The notes: generated by a model from the sequence alone, not told the origin. DNA of 64,000 nucleotides from Altericroceibacterium endophyticum (GCF_009827595.1 NZ_WTYT01000006.1:1-64000); one strand, 5' to 3'; numbered from the stretch's first letter, positions 8,085 to 17,064 are shown. A program made the numbers and translations.

Positions 8085-10106
8085 GTGAAGACATCCATTA
8101 TCGCTTTAGCCGCCTGTCTGGCCGCGAGCCCCGCCATCGCCCAGAACCAGGCTCCAGCCGACACCAACACAGCGCGATCCGACGATATTATCGTTACCGC
8201 CACACTCACCACTCAGCAGGCGACCGCCGCGATCAACCGCACGCCCGGCGGGGTCGAAGTTGTTCCCGACACCGCGTTCAAGAACACGCCAGTCCAGCAT
8301 ATCAAGGACATTCTTGGCTATGTCCCGGGCGTCATCACGCAGCCGCGCATGGGTGACGATGCGCGCGTTTCGGTGCGCGGCTCCGGGCTTTCGCGGGCTT
8401 ATGGCGCACGCGGCATTGCCCTGCTGCTGGACGGCGTGCCGATGAACACAGCGGATGGCCTGGTCGACTTTTTCGAGATCGATCCCAGTGCCTATCGCTA
8501 TGTCGAGGTGTTCAAGGGCGGCAACGCCCTCCGCTATGGTGCCAATGCACTGGGCGGCGCAATCAATCTCGTCACACCGACCGGCCACGATGCCTCGCCG
8601 CTCGATGGCCGCATCGACGTTGGCAGCTTCGGCTATGTGAAGGGTCAGGCCAGCACGGGCGGTGTTTCGGGCGCGCTCGACTATTTCGCGACCGTTTCGG
8701 CGCAGCGGATCGACGGCTATCGCGACCATAGCAACGGCAATGCCATTCGCGGCAACATGAATGTGGGATACCGGATCTCGCCCGATGTCGAGACGCGCTT
8801 CTATCTGACCGGTGCCTCCACCAATCAGCGCATTCCGGGCGAGGTCTCGAAAGCAAGCGCGCTCAGCAATCCACGTGCGGCGAACCCTGCCTGGGTTGAC
8901 CAGGACCAGCAGCGCAACGTCGACTCCGTCCGTATTTCGAACAAGACGACGGTCCGGCTCGACCAGACGGTGCTGGAGTTCGGCGTCTTTTACAACTGGC
9001 GCCATGTCGATCACCCGATCTACCAATATCTCGACTACACCGTGGATGATTATGGCGGCCTCCTGCGCGCCGTGGATGATCGCAATCTGGGTGGTCTGCG
9101 CAACCGGCTGATCGTCGGAGCCAACGTCCACAATGGCACGGCAGATACCGAGCAGTTCGTCAATCTGCCGGGCGCTGTGAAGGGCGACCTGACCCAGTCG
9201 ATGGCCAACAAGTCGAAGAACCTCTCCATCTATGCCGAGGACTCGCTCTATGTGCAGCCCAAACTCGCCCTGATCGCGGGCGTCCAGTATCTGCACGCCA
9301 CCCGAGATCGGCAGGACCGGATCGGCACGGGGTCTGGCCGCCAGAGCTTCGACCTGTGGAGCCCCAAGGTTGGCGTGCTGTGGGACGTGCAGCCGGACGT
9401 CCAGCTCTTCGCCAATGTCTCGCGCAGTGCAGAAGTGCCGAGCTACGACGCGGGCATCTTCCCGTCGCCGACGACGAGTATGAAGGCCCAGCGCGCGACC
9501 ACCTATGAAATCGGCACGCGCGGGCGCAATGGCGTCATCGGATGGGATGTCTCGCTCTATCGTTCCGAGATCCGCAACGAGCTTCAATGCCTCACGCTCT
9601 TCCCCTGGGCGCCCTGCACGACGACCAATGCCGATCGCACCGTGCATCAGGGGATCGAAGCGGGGCTGGATGCGACTATTCCGCTGTCAGCGTCCGGGGG
9701 CAGTCTCGCGTTGACCGCCGCATACACCTATAGCGACTTCTTCTTCGATGATGACGCGATCTATGGCGACAACCGCATCCCCGGCGTGCCCAAGCATTAT
9801 CTGCGCGCCGAGATGCTCTACAAGCATCCGAGCGGTTTCTACGCTGGCCCCAACGTTGAATGGGCGCCCGGCCATTATTATGCCGACAATGCCAACACGC
9901 TGACGGTCGATCCCTACGCGTTGCTGAACATGAAGGCCGGGTTTGATCTGGGCATGCGCTGGTCGCTCTATGTCGAGGGCCGCAACCTCACCGACAAGCG
10001 CTACATCTCCACCGTGGCGATCGCCGGCACCGCCAGCCCGACATCGGAGATCTTCAATCCGGGCACGGGCCGCGCCGTCTATGGCGGCGTGCGGTTCCGG
10101 TGGTGA
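8085..10106 (+). CDS. TonB-dependent outer-membrane receptor (PepSY-linked)
   Basis: A receptor of 673 residues. I choose the GTG at 8085 because GGGAAG precedes it and the signal peptide (KTSIIALAACLAASPAIAQ) begins there; a longer frame opens at 8001. The TonB-box-like DDIIVTATL is followed by the plug, with VSVRGSGLSRAYGARGIALLLDGVP and VEVFKGGNALRYGANALGGAIN. The barrel ends in YGGVRFRW with a terminal aromatic residue. The plug resembles the FecA-like/copper-receptor subgroup. The gene after it encodes a PepSY-type membrane protein, a pairing often seen with siderophore or metal receptors where the PepSY protein is thought to act as inner-membrane reductase. The ligand is unknown. Confidence 0.92.
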   Translation: MKTSIIALAACLAASPAIAQNQAPADTNTARSDDIIVTATLTTQQATAAINRTPGGVEVVPDTAFKNTPVQHIKDILGYVPGVITQPRMGDDARVSVRGSGLSRAYGARGIALLLDGVPMNTADGLVDFFEIDPSAYRYVEVFKGGNALRYGANALGGAINLVTPTGHDASPLDGRIDVGSFGYVKGQASTGGVSGALDYFATVSAQRIDGYRDHSNGNAIRGNMNVGYRISPDVETRFYLTGASTNQRIPGEVSKASALSNPRAANPAWVDQDQQRNVDSVRISNKTTVRLDQTVLEFGVFYNWRHVDHPIYQYLDYTVDDYGGLLRAVDDRNLGGLRNRLIVGANVHNGTADTEQFVNLPGAVKGDLTQSMANKSKNLSIYAEDSLYVQPKLALIAGVQYLHATRDRQDRIGTGSGRQSFDLWSPKVGVLWDVQPDVQLFANVSRSAEVPSYDAGIFPSPTTSMKAQRATTYEIGTRGRNGVIGWDVSLYRSEIRNELQCLTLFPWAPCTTTNADRTVHQGIEAGLDATIPLSASGGSLALTAAYTYSDFFFDDDAIYGDNRIPGVPKHYLRAEMLYKHPSGFYAGPNVEWAPGHYYADNANTLTVDPYALLNMKAGFDLGMRWSLYVEGRNLTDKRYISTVAIAGTASPTSEIFNPGTGRAVYGGVRFRW

Positions 10107-10111
10107 CAGGC

Positions 10112-11440
10112 ATGGCGACCGCCGCATCCTCCAGGGCCTATGGAACGATCTGGCGCTGGCATTTCTATGCCGGCCTGTTCGTTCTGCCGTTTATCCTGAT
10201 CCTCTCCGTCACCGGCGCCATCTATCTGTTCAAGCCGCAGATCGACCGCTGGGAGGAGCGAGAATATCAAGGTCAGCCGATGTCGGGCGCTGTGTCGGCC
10301 GATCGGCAGCTGGCAGCCGCGCTCGCCGCCAGCCCGGGAATGCGGTTCAATTATTACCGCCTGCCCGCGCGTCCGGACGACGCTACGATGATCCACATGA
10401 TCGCTCGCGATGGCTCGCAGCGCGACGTCTTCGTTTCACCGCAGGGCAAGGTGCTGGGCAGCCGCGATCCGAACGCCAAGATCTCCGAGACGATCGCGCG
10501 TATCCATGGGTCGCTGCTGATCGGCACTTGGGGCGACTGGCTGGTCGAGCTGGCGGCGAGCTGGACGATCGTTATGATCCTGACCGGCCTTTATATCTGG
10601 TGGCCGCGGCCTCTCCGGCTAGCGGGCGCGCTATGGCCGCGTCTGTCGCTCAGGGGCCGGCCGCTACTCAGGGAGATCCACCGCGTCACCGGCTTCTGGA
10701 TTGCAGGGTTGGTGCTGGTGATGCTGGCAAGCGGTCTCCCATGGGCCGGTGCCTGGGGCAGCGCGTTCCAATGGGCGCGGACCGAGTTCGGCCTGGTTAA
10801 GGGACCGCAGGACTGGAAGATTGGAGTCGATGGCGGCCATGCCGGGCATCATCCGGACATGCCGATGGCGATGCCATCAATGAGCCAGGCGGCCGGGCTA
10901 CCCCTGTCGGTGTTCGTAGTAAAGGCACAGCAAGAACACCTCGCTTTTCCTGCGCTGGTGCTGCCGCCGCATGCACCGCAACGCTTCGGTCCGCCGACAG
11001 GTGATGAGTGGACCGCCAAGTCCGAAGCCCAGAACCGCTGGCTCGGACGACAGGTCACTTATGATCCCGTAATTGGTGCTGAGACGGGACGGCGCGGCTT
11101 TGCCGACCAGCATGTGATCGACCGGGTCGTGAACACGGGTGTCGCCTGGCACGAGGGACAGCTGTTCGGCTGGGTAAACCAGCTCATCGGCGTGCTCACG
11201 GCCATCGCTCTGGTCACGATCAGCATACTAGGCGTGGTGATGTGGCTCAAGCGGAAGCCGCAAGGCCGCTTCGGCGCGCCGCCCCCGGCGGGCGCAGGAG
11301 CAGGCAAGCCGTGGATGATCGCGGCGTTGATCTCGCTGGCGCTGCTGCTGCCTTTGTTCGGTCTGTCGCTGCTCATGTTGTTGGCCATTGATCGGTTTGT
11401 CAGTCGCGTCACGCAACGTTTCGCCGCTCGTCAAAGTTGA
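10112..11440 (+). CDS. PepSY-domain membrane protein
   Basis: A protein of about 442 residues. The ATG at 10112 lies just after the receptor stop; a GTG at 10100 that overlaps the stop is the alternative. It has five clear membrane segments: near the N-terminus (WHFYAGLFVLPFILILSVTGAIYLF), around 150-170 (ending TGLYIWWPRP), around 190-215 (HRVTGFWIAGLVLVMLASGLPW), around 355-380, and near the C-terminus. This is the PepSY-associated TM (PiuB/FsrB-like) layout. Family members reduce ferric siderophores at the inner membrane or are suspected to. The HxxxG pattern in helix 1 and HRVTG in helix 3 could be heme ligands. It is probably co-transcribed with the receptor. Confidence 0.85.
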   Translation: MATAASSRAYGTIWRWHFYAGLFVLPFILILSVTGAIYLFKPQIDRWEEREYQGQPMSGAVSADRQLAAALAASPGMRFNYYRLPARPDDATMIHMIARDGSQRDVFVSPQGKVLGSRDPNAKISETIARIHGSLLIGTWGDWLVELAASWTIVMILTGLYIWWPRPLRLAGALWPRLSLRGRPLLREIHRVTGFWIAGLVLVMLASGLPWAGAWGSAFQWARTEFGLVKGPQDWKIGVDGGHAGHHPDMPMAMPSMSQAAGLPLSVFVVKAQQEHLAFPALVLPPHAPQRFGPPTGDEWTAKSEAQNRWLGRQVTYDPVIGAETGRRGFADQHVIDRVVNTGVAWHEGQLFGWVNQLIGVLTAIALVTISILGVVMWLKRKPQGRFGAPPPAGAGAGKPWMIAALISLALLLPLFGLSLLMLLAIDRFVSRVTQRFAARQS

Positions 11441-11947
11441 AGGCCGGATGCGGTGCTGCGCGTCACGCCCAGCAGCTTCTCTCAACCGCGACCATCGGCG
11501 TCTGCGCAAGGCGTCAGTCAGTCAGTGGGCAGCTACATCTTCCAAGGCTGGAACGTCCGTCTGCGCCCGAAGCCGTCATTCAAGCAGTGAGTCAGGAATG
11601 ACGGCTTTGTACCCGTACCCTGCCATCTAAGGCGAATGGGGGCTTTGTAAGCTTTCAGGCGATCGGCAGGCGAGCCGGATTGACTGGTATTAGGGCGCAT
11701 AGCGGACCGGCTTAATTTGGGCCGGAAGCGGCCTGACTGCTTTCGTCTCAGCACTTCTGCTAAGCAGACGTTCCGCTAACGACACCGTTGCGGACATTGA
11801 CCAACTTACGGCTGCAATCTAAAAGCCGACATACAGCAGAAGGAGATTAATGCTCAGAGGCCTGCAACCCTGATCGCAAACAGCGGTTTCACTCGGCACC
11901 ATGGAGCGGTCGCCGCACCTCTTTGCATATCTTTTTTTGGAGTTCTC
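11441..11947. other. Intergenic gap with a hairpin and degenerate repeat scraps
   Basis: I see no gene in these 507 bp. They hold a perfect 11-bp hairpin (11571-11606) and, at about 11740-11840, a low-complexity mosaic with words such as CTGCTTTCGTCTCAGCAC, GCGGACATTGACC and AAAGCCGACA. This resembles the degenerate intergenic elements also seen at 12430-12620 and 13730-13820. Confidence 0.45.
11571..11606 (+). terminator. Hairpin, candidate terminator for the receptor-PepSY unit
   Basis: AGCCGTCATTC (11571-11581) pairs perfectly with GAATGACGGCT (11596-11606) around a 14-nt loop and is followed by only TTTG. The stem is strong but the U-tract is weak and the distance from the PepSY stop is 130 bp, so intrinsic termination is only possible. 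It might be a mobile palindromic repeat instead. Confidence 0.4.
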
Positions 11948-12400
11948 ATGAAGAACGAGGAAGTCGTAATCCGGCGTTATGCGTCGGAAACGGACCTTAA
12001 GAAACTTTCACGGATCTGGCTCGACGCATCCCTGCTGTCTCATCCTTTCATCGGCGAAAAGCGCTTGCTTGAACGGCGTAACTTGATCGAAGAGCAATAT
12101 CTGCCGAACGCCCAAACATGGGTAGCATGCATTGATCATCAGCCCAGCGGTTTCATCAGCTTGCTCGACACTTTCGTCGGCGGGCTCTTTGTTTCTCCCG
12201 AGCAGCAAGGGCGGGGCATCGGGCGCAAGCTTATCGCTCACTCTTTGAACCTTAAAGGTGAGCTGGAGCTCGAGGTCTATACAGATAACCGGCAGGCCAT
12301 GTCTTTCTACACTAGGCTCGGTTTTCAAGAGCTGTCACGCCGTTCTCTTGATGATGATGGCAACGACTTCGAAAATGCACGCCTGCGCTTGATAGCCTAG
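11948..12400 (+). CDS. GNAT-family N-acetyltransferase
   Basis: A 150-residue protein with the GNAT fold. An N-terminal strand and helix (VIRRYASETDLKKLSRIWLDAS) precede motif A, with strand GGLFVSPEQQGRGIGRKLI (the acetyl-CoA pyrophosphate loop Q-x-x-G-x-G around residues 81-86). Motif B follows, NRQAMSFYTRLGFQEL. It transfers an acetyl group from acetyl-CoA to an unknown amine; short members of this shape include small-molecule and protein N-acetyltransferases. ATG 11948 follows GGAG by 5 bases. It stands alone between gaps with degenerate repeats, so neighbours give no clue to substrate. Confidence 0.88.
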   Translation: MKNEEVVIRRYASETDLKKLSRIWLDASLLSHPFIGEKRLLERRNLIEEQYLPNAQTWVACIDHQPSGFISLLDTFVGGLFVSPEQQGRGIGRKLIAHSLNLKGELELEVYTDNRQAMSFYTRLGFQELSRRSLDDDGNDFENARLRLIA

Positions 12401-12707
12401 CAATTGGTCGGGCGGCACTACCTGCTGTCCGACTGACATTCGTGGCTACTTCCAGATGAAAGCCGACCTTTATTTATCCACCACAATTGCGAAATTCACG
12501 GGCTGCACGGGAGGCACCGAAAGCGGAAATAAACGGATTTTGGCGACAATGACCACTTTCAGGAGCTGTCGCCCGATGCGCTAACTCGGGCGCTATGCCG
12601 ACAGGCCCCAAAGTGGACTGACAGCAAACTGTTCGATGAAAGATCGGAGCCGACCATTCTTTCCCAGGGCCGGCTTTCTGGATGTCCATCGATGGAAAAG
12701 ACTACCG
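12401..12707. other. Intergenic gap with degenerate repeat words
   Basis: No gene is evident in 307 bp between the GNAT gene and the convergent EamA transporter. It contains GACATTCGTGGCTACTTCCAG, GAAAGCCGACC and ACCACTTTCAGGAGCTGTC, words shared in degenerate form with the gaps at 11.7 and 13.75 kb. An imperfect hairpin (TCGGGCGGCA / TGCTGTCCGA, about 12408-12433) just after the GNAT stop may aid termination. Confidence 0.45.
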
Positions 12708-13559
12708 CTAAGCAGGTTTGCTCAAGCGGGTCATAAGGACACCAGCCGACACAACAACGGTCGACGCGACCTTCGCCAAACTGAGCTTTTCCCGAAGGAC
12801 GAATACACCGATCAGCAGAGCGAAGACGATCGACGTTTCGCGCAGCGCTGTAACAAGTGCGATTGGTGCTTGCGTAAACGACCAGATTACCAAGGCGTAG
12901 GCTACGTAGGAGGCGCCGCCGCCAAACATCGTCAGGCGCAGCCCTTCCTTCGGAATCCGCTTTAGTATCGATGGTCGCACGACCGCGGTAATTGCACAGA
13001 ACGCCACAGCATTCCCAATGGTCAGCCATCCATAGTAGCCCAGCGCCGTGCCCGCTTGCCGGGCTCCAAGCCCATCGACCAATGAGTATGAAGCGATGAA
13101 GCAGCCGGTAAGGAGCGCAAGTACCGCAGCTTTACGATGGTGCAGACCGTCGTTTTTCCCGACCAGTGCGATCGACATGATGCCCAAGCCTATCATCAAC
13201 ACCGCTGTCAATTCGATGGTTTGAAGAACGACACCCAAAAACACTACCGAAACCAGAGCGACGATCAGCGGAGCGCTACCGCGTGCCAACGGATATACCT
13301 GCGTCAAATCACCCGCACGGTAGGACGCCATCAAGAAGAACTGGTAGCCAAGATGTAGACCAATTCCGGCTACGATCAAAACGAAGCTGGAAGGATCCGG
13401 TGCAGGAACGAGAAATAGCGTCGGCACGGCAAAAATGGCCTGTCCGATAACGACGGCTGCAGTCCCTAGATATTTGTCTCTGCCACCTTTCAACATGGCG
13501 TTCCACGCTGCGTGAAGGGCGGCCGCTAAAACGACTATGAAGAATACCATTGGACTCAT
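12708..13559 (-). CDS. EamA/DMT-family membrane transporter
   Basis: A drug/metabolite-type transporter of 283 residues with about ten hydrophobic segments in two EamA repeats. Residues 1-130 end in VLMIGLGIMSIALVG; residues 145-283 end in the family pattern PIALVTALRETSIVFALLIGVFVLREKLS. The ATG at 13559 is preferred over an in-frame TTG at 13580. These proteins export or import small metabolites; the substrate cannot be inferred. It is a monocistronic gene converging on the GNAT gene, flanked by repeat-bearing gaps. Confidence 0.88.
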   Translation of the reverse strand: MSPMVFFIVVLAAALHAAWNAMLKGGRDKYLGTAAVVIGQAIFAVPTLFLVPAPDPSSFVLIVAGIGLHLGYQFFLMASYRAGDLTQVYPLARGSAPLIVALVSVVFLGVVLQTIELTAVLMIGLGIMSIALVGKNDGLHHRKAAVLALLTGCFIASYSLVDGLGARQAGTALGYYGWLTIGNAVAFCAITAVVRPSILKRIPKEGLRLTMFGGGASYVAYALVIWSFTQAPIALVTALRETSIVFALLIGVFVLREKLSLAKVASTVVVSAGVLMTRLSKPA

Positions 13560-13854
13560 GACCGGGCCGTATAACAGCAAAAAAATAGATGTGGGTGCAG
13601 ATTATGCGCTTTAGCTAAGCCAATCATGCTACCCGAGTGCGCTAGGCTATCGCCCTTCCCGCCGTATTGATGAGTGCGTTAACACTCGCGCTGCGCCCCC
13701 CCCCAATGACGGAGAGTTGGACGCAAAGCTGCCGCTGGCCGCTTCTCGAACGAACAGCAGCTTTCAGGAGTTTCCGACCGCCACTCCGATTACCGAAATT
13801 AGGGCGAAAGCTGACACGGCAACGGTGGAATTCAATTCCCAACGCATTGGTCTT

Positions 13855-14115
13855 TCATTCCTTGTCGCGGTTAGGGTTTAAGCGGCTCAGTACGTCCGCA
13901 AAAAGATCCTCTGGGGATAGGCCCATTGCTTCTGCCAAGTTGATAAATTCAACAACATCGAGACGCCGCTGAGAGCCTTCTATCAAGCTTAACCAGCTTT
14001 GATCTTTGCCGACTTTCGCAGCCAAGTCTGTCTGCTTCAAACCGGACTGCAGGCGAGCTTCCTTAATAGTTTGAACTACCACCAAATTGGTGCCGGTGAA
14101 GATCGTCTTGGGCAT
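13855..14115 (-). CDS. Small XRE-family transcriptional regulator
   Basis: An 86-residue DNA-binding protein made essentially of one helix-turn-helix of the Cro/C1 type. The pattern is IKEARLQSGLKQTDLAAKVGKDQSWLSLIEGSQRRLDVVEFINLAEAMGL, with the recognition helix around DQSWLSLIEGS (residues 41-51). A short acidic/Asn-rich tail follows. The ATG at 14115 is taken rather than the TTG at 14127. It starts at the edge of the accessory region and is divergent from the small lipoprotein gene at 14184. No target operator is visible, though AT-rich sequence (14120-14165) lies between the two. Confidence 0.85.
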   Translation of the reverse strand: MPKTIFTGTNLVVVQTIKEARLQSGLKQTDLAAKVGKDQSWLSLIEGSQRRLDVVEFINLAEAMGLSPEDLFADVLSRLNPNRDKE

Positions 14116-14183
14116 CAATCGTTGCAATAGATGCCAATATTACATATGCCGTTTTTCCATATTTTTGTTTAGTGGAGAACCAA

Positions 14184-14516
14184 ATGCGGATTGGAGCGGG
14201 GGTGGTGCTGGGAGCGGTAATGGTAGCGGGATGCGCGTCGGCCGATGATCGGGCGATTACGGAGATGGCCGAGAAGCGCCTGGGTAATGTGACGTCGGTC
14301 TCGGACCCGGTGATCTACCGGGACGGCGATGAAAAGCTGGCCTGTGTCGTGGCGACCTATGAGAACCAATGGGGTGAAGAGATGCCGCCGGTCTTCATGA
14401 TCGGCTGGTACGTCTTTGCCAATGGCACCTGGCACACCGACAATCCGCATGAGGCCGGAGAAGATTTCGACTGCGCAGCCTATGCGGCAGCGCGCGGCAC
14501 GATCCTCGAGAGCTAA
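14184..14516 (+). CDS. Small hypothetical lipoprotein
   Basis: A 110-residue protein with a lipoprotein signal (GAVMVAGCAS, lipid-attachment Cys at about 18). It is followed by a compact domain with two Cys (LACVVATY and FDCAAYAA) that could form a periplasmic disulfide. I do not recognise the family. ATG 14184 has GTGGAG upstream; a GTG at 14172 is the alternative. It is the first of three plus-strand genes for membrane or surface proteins of unknown role. Confidence 0.65.
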   Translation: MRIGAGVVLGAVMVAGCASADDRAITEMAEKRLGNVTSVSDPVIYRDGDEKLACVVATYENQWGEEMPPVFMIGWYVFANGTWHTDNPHEAGEDFDCAAYAAARGTILES

Positions 14517-14596
14517 TTGGGGCGGCTAGGAGCCAGGGCAGGAGGAGCCGGGGCAGGACCGGCAACAATCGACATGAATAAAGTGAGGGGCGACAG

Positions 14597-15118
14597 GTGA
14601 GTATCGATCAATTGGAGCGTCTGGCAAAGCTGCATCAAAGCGGCGCTTTGGCGGGGGAAGAATTTCAGGCGGAGAAAGCCAAATTGCTGGCGGGCAAGAG
14701 CGCTGGTGGTGAAGCTGGTGCAGCCCCCACCCGAACGGTCGCGCTCGATCCCAAGTGGGAAAAGCGCTTTGCCTTCTTCGATGCGAATGGCTCGCCCTTT
14801 TCCAAGGAGGCGACCGCTGCTTCGCGCGAGTTGGGCTTTGGCGAGCGGGCGGGCATCTTCTTCAATATCTGGGCGTTGGCGCTAGGGATCATCTATTTCA
14901 TCTATTTGGGCATCCCCAGGCGCGGCCTGGGATTGCTTCTGCCTGCCATCGCAATTGCCATGGTGCTGTGGGGCTTTGACACCTTCCTCTATTTTGCCCC
15001 CAATTGGTATTGGATGGTGCTGTGGGTGATCTACGGCGTCACCGCCAATTATTATTACTACATCAAGATCCGCCATGGCCGCGATGAATGGAATCCGGCC
15101 AAGGATCTCTTCTCATGA
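14597..15118 (+). CDS. SHOCT-domain plus DUF2628-like membrane protein
   Basis: A 173-residue protein starting with GTG. Residues 3-33 match the SHOCT pattern (DQLERLAKLHQSGALAGEEFQAEKAKLL), a short oligomerisation helix often at the end of membrane proteins. The rest has three hydrophobic stretches (about 92-110, 115-135 and 140-158) and ends IRHGRDEWNPAKDLFS, resembling DUF2628 proteins. A cytoplasmic-membrane location is likely and the function is unknown. Its stop overlaps the next start (ATGATG), so the next gene is translationally coupled. Confidence 0.75.
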   Translation: MSIDQLERLAKLHQSGALAGEEFQAEKAKLLAGKSAGGEAGAAPTRTVALDPKWEKRFAFFDANGSPFSKEATAASRELGFGERAGIFFNIWALALGIIYFIYLGIPRRGLGLLLPAIAIAMVLWGFDTFLYFAPNWYWMVLWVIYGVTANYYYYIKIRHGRDEWNPAKDLFS

Positions 15119-16095
15119 TGGGCGTTGTTGAAAGACGCCGGCGGCCCATGGTCAGGCTAACGTCTGTCGCCGTCACCGCGCTTTTGGTGGCCTGCGGGCC
15201 AATGGATCAGGAAACACCAGAGCCGGGTGAGACCCAGGAGATCAAGCCGCTGGCGCGGGGGTTAGGTCTCACAACCAGCTGGACTGATGAACTAAAGGCC
15301 AAACACACCGGCAAAGCCGCACCCAGAGCGAGCGGTGCCATTCTCTATGACTGGATCCGCCGCGGATAAGCGACATTGGACCGTGAGTTGGAGGTATATC
15401 AAACGTCGGCACGCAAAAATCCCGGCGCAGTCGGCGATACGCTGGCCTGGGAACGGCAGGCACAATTGGATGACGCAAAAGCCAAAGAGCGGATCGCCGC
15501 CTATCGCGATGTCGTCGATGGGCTGGAGCGCCGGTGCTACCAGCGTGTTCGGCAAGAGAGAGGCTGGTTTAGCGATTATGCCGAAGCCCATGCTACAGGC
15601 GCTACAGCCAAGGATATCAACTGGGATCGCCGGGGGCTCGATCTGGTAGGCCAATGCGAGCAGGAGAAGAACGGTGTTGCGCCGCCTTCCATTCCAGAGG
15701 CCCAGCCCGGGGAGGATGCGCCACCAGCTCCTTATGCTGGCTCCGTTTTCGCCTGCTCGCTTGGCGACGAGGCCGTATATGTCAGCGAAACGGATGGCCG
15801 CTACACTTATCGCTATGGCAAATCCGGTGCCCCGGAGCTGACCCTCATCCGGCAGGCAGACGAGCTCACCTCCACGCACGACTTTGGCACTTTGGACGGC
15901 ATCAAGGAACTGCGCTTCGATAATGGCGAATACAGCTATGTGCTGTTCTTCGAAGGTCTGTCGGACAATTATGGCACAGACGAGGCCTATAAGGCTTCAG
16001 GCCTGCGCGTGATGCGTCAGGGCAAAATGCTGAGCGAGCGTCACTGCACCGGCGGCATTGGCTTTGCGCCGGATTGGTTCGGGCCGGACGATTGA
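15115..16095 (+). pseudogene. Hypothetical lipoprotein gene interrupted by an in-frame TAA
   Basis: The first part (15115-15369) encodes a lipoprotein leader (VRLTSVAVTALLVACGP) and about 55 further residues ending YDWIRRG. A TAA at 15367-15369 stops it. The same frame continues without a break as ATLDRELEVYQTSARKNPG and so on for about 240 residues to 16095. The continuation has no ATG, no ribosome-binding site and no signal of its own; a TTG at 15376 is the only option. Its start is helical and Arg/Glu-rich, and its C-terminal half has two Cys (FACSLGDE and ERHCTGGIGF). One ancestral protein of about 325 residues split by a nonsense mutation explains this best. Readthrough or a sequencing error cannot be excluded. 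The family is not recognised. Confidence 0.6.
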
Positions 16096-16159
16096 GCGAC
16101 AGAGCGGTGAACTACTACCTATCGCCGGGCAATTCCCCCTTATCCCCGATAGAGCATGA

Positions 16160-16699
16160 TCAGCGAGCCATAGGGTATCCAGTGGCGCGTGCCTCCGGGG
16201 TCACCGATTGCCGTATCCAGCGCAGCCCTGCGCTGTCGTGGAGATACCAGCGTGTGGGCGTATATCCCGTAATGACCGTATAATGTTCATGCGTGCCGCA
16301 TAACGCACACAGTACCGCCCGTTCGGTATCGATGGCCGCGCGGATGCGGTCGGCGGAATTGATGCGCGTCCGCCATTTCCGCCGCACCAGAACCCGCATC
16401 CGAAGCGGCTGCCCCAGCCGTCTGGATAGCTCGTCACAGATAGGATGCTGGAGCATCTTCCAACTTTCGTAAGGCAGGCCATGGAGCAGCGCATGCCGTA
16501 AATGCCGCTTACTTCCGATCCGATCGATCGCGTGAGCGTAAATATCGCTCCAGAGTGTTTGGTCACTCGCCTGCTCGTGGCAAATCAGGCGGGCTGCGTT
16601 GATCAGAGCATAGAGACCGCACAGGCTTGAGAGCTGCCCCTGGCGATAGGGCTCGATCTGGCGCGCCATGGGAAGAGAATTGCTGATCGGCATAGCCAT
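16160..16699 (-). CDS. Papain-fold (C39-like) cysteine protease candidate
   Basis: A 179-residue protein. The segment QGQLSSLCGLYALINAARL (Cys27 at the start of a helix, Gln20 or Gln22 before it) and a later His139 in HEHYTVITGY with Asp155 in YLHDSAG give the Gln-Cys-His-Asp order of papain-like and C39-like peptidases. This is a pattern judgement, not a family hit. No signal peptide is evident, so it is cytoplasmic. Its ATG at 16699 overlaps the TGA of the DUF3768 gene (TGATG), so the two are coupled. It may be a protease or a transglutaminase-like enzyme on an accessory element. Confidence 0.5.
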   Translation of the reverse strand: MAMPISNSLPMARQIEPYRQGQLSSLCGLYALINAARLICHEQASDQTLWSDIYAHAIDRIGSKRHLRHALLHGLPYESWKMLQHPICDELSRRLGQPLRMRVLVRRKWRTRINSADRIRAAIDTERAVLCALCGTHEHYTVITGYTPTRWYLHDSAGLRWIRQSVTPEARATGYPMAR

Positions 16700-17064
16700 C
16701 AATATTCCTCCCCCAGCATGATGGTCAGCACCCGGGCAGTGACCGCCGGATCACTTGGATCGGGAGAGCGCATCATCAGATCGGGATCATAATAATCGAT
16801 CTTCCAGAAGATGGTTTGGCCATTCTATTCGAGGGCGCCAAAATCATGCTCCTGATAGGGATCGCTGCGGCTATCGAAGCGGTCGAACCGCCGTACCCGG
16901 AACAAGAGCGCGGGAAGCTCCTCGCCAGCCAATTCCTGAAGGCCGCGGGTGAGGACAATCCTCACGCCGGTAAAGTGTGTACGAAGCTGATCGTTCAATC
17001 GACGAATGCGGGCGGTGCGTTCTGCATCTCTTGCAGGCGTGTTCCATGGTTCGCTGCCGGTCAT
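16699..17064 (-). pseudogene. DUF3768-family protein with an in-frame amber codon
   Basis: The frame reads as a normal 121-residue DUF3768 protein: RIRRLNDQLRTHFTGVRIVLTRG, then DPYQEHDFGALE, then [13 protein letters not shown], then [16 protein letters not shown] at 16825-16827 falls between DFGALE and NGQT. A single change from TGG (Trp) would produce it, since family members have a residue here and continue. ATG 17064 follows AAAGGACG; a TTG at 17085 is an alternative. DUF3768 proteins are typical of plasmids and integrated elements in alphaproteobacteria, with no known function. If the amber codon is real the protein loses its C-terminal third. Confidence 0.7.
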
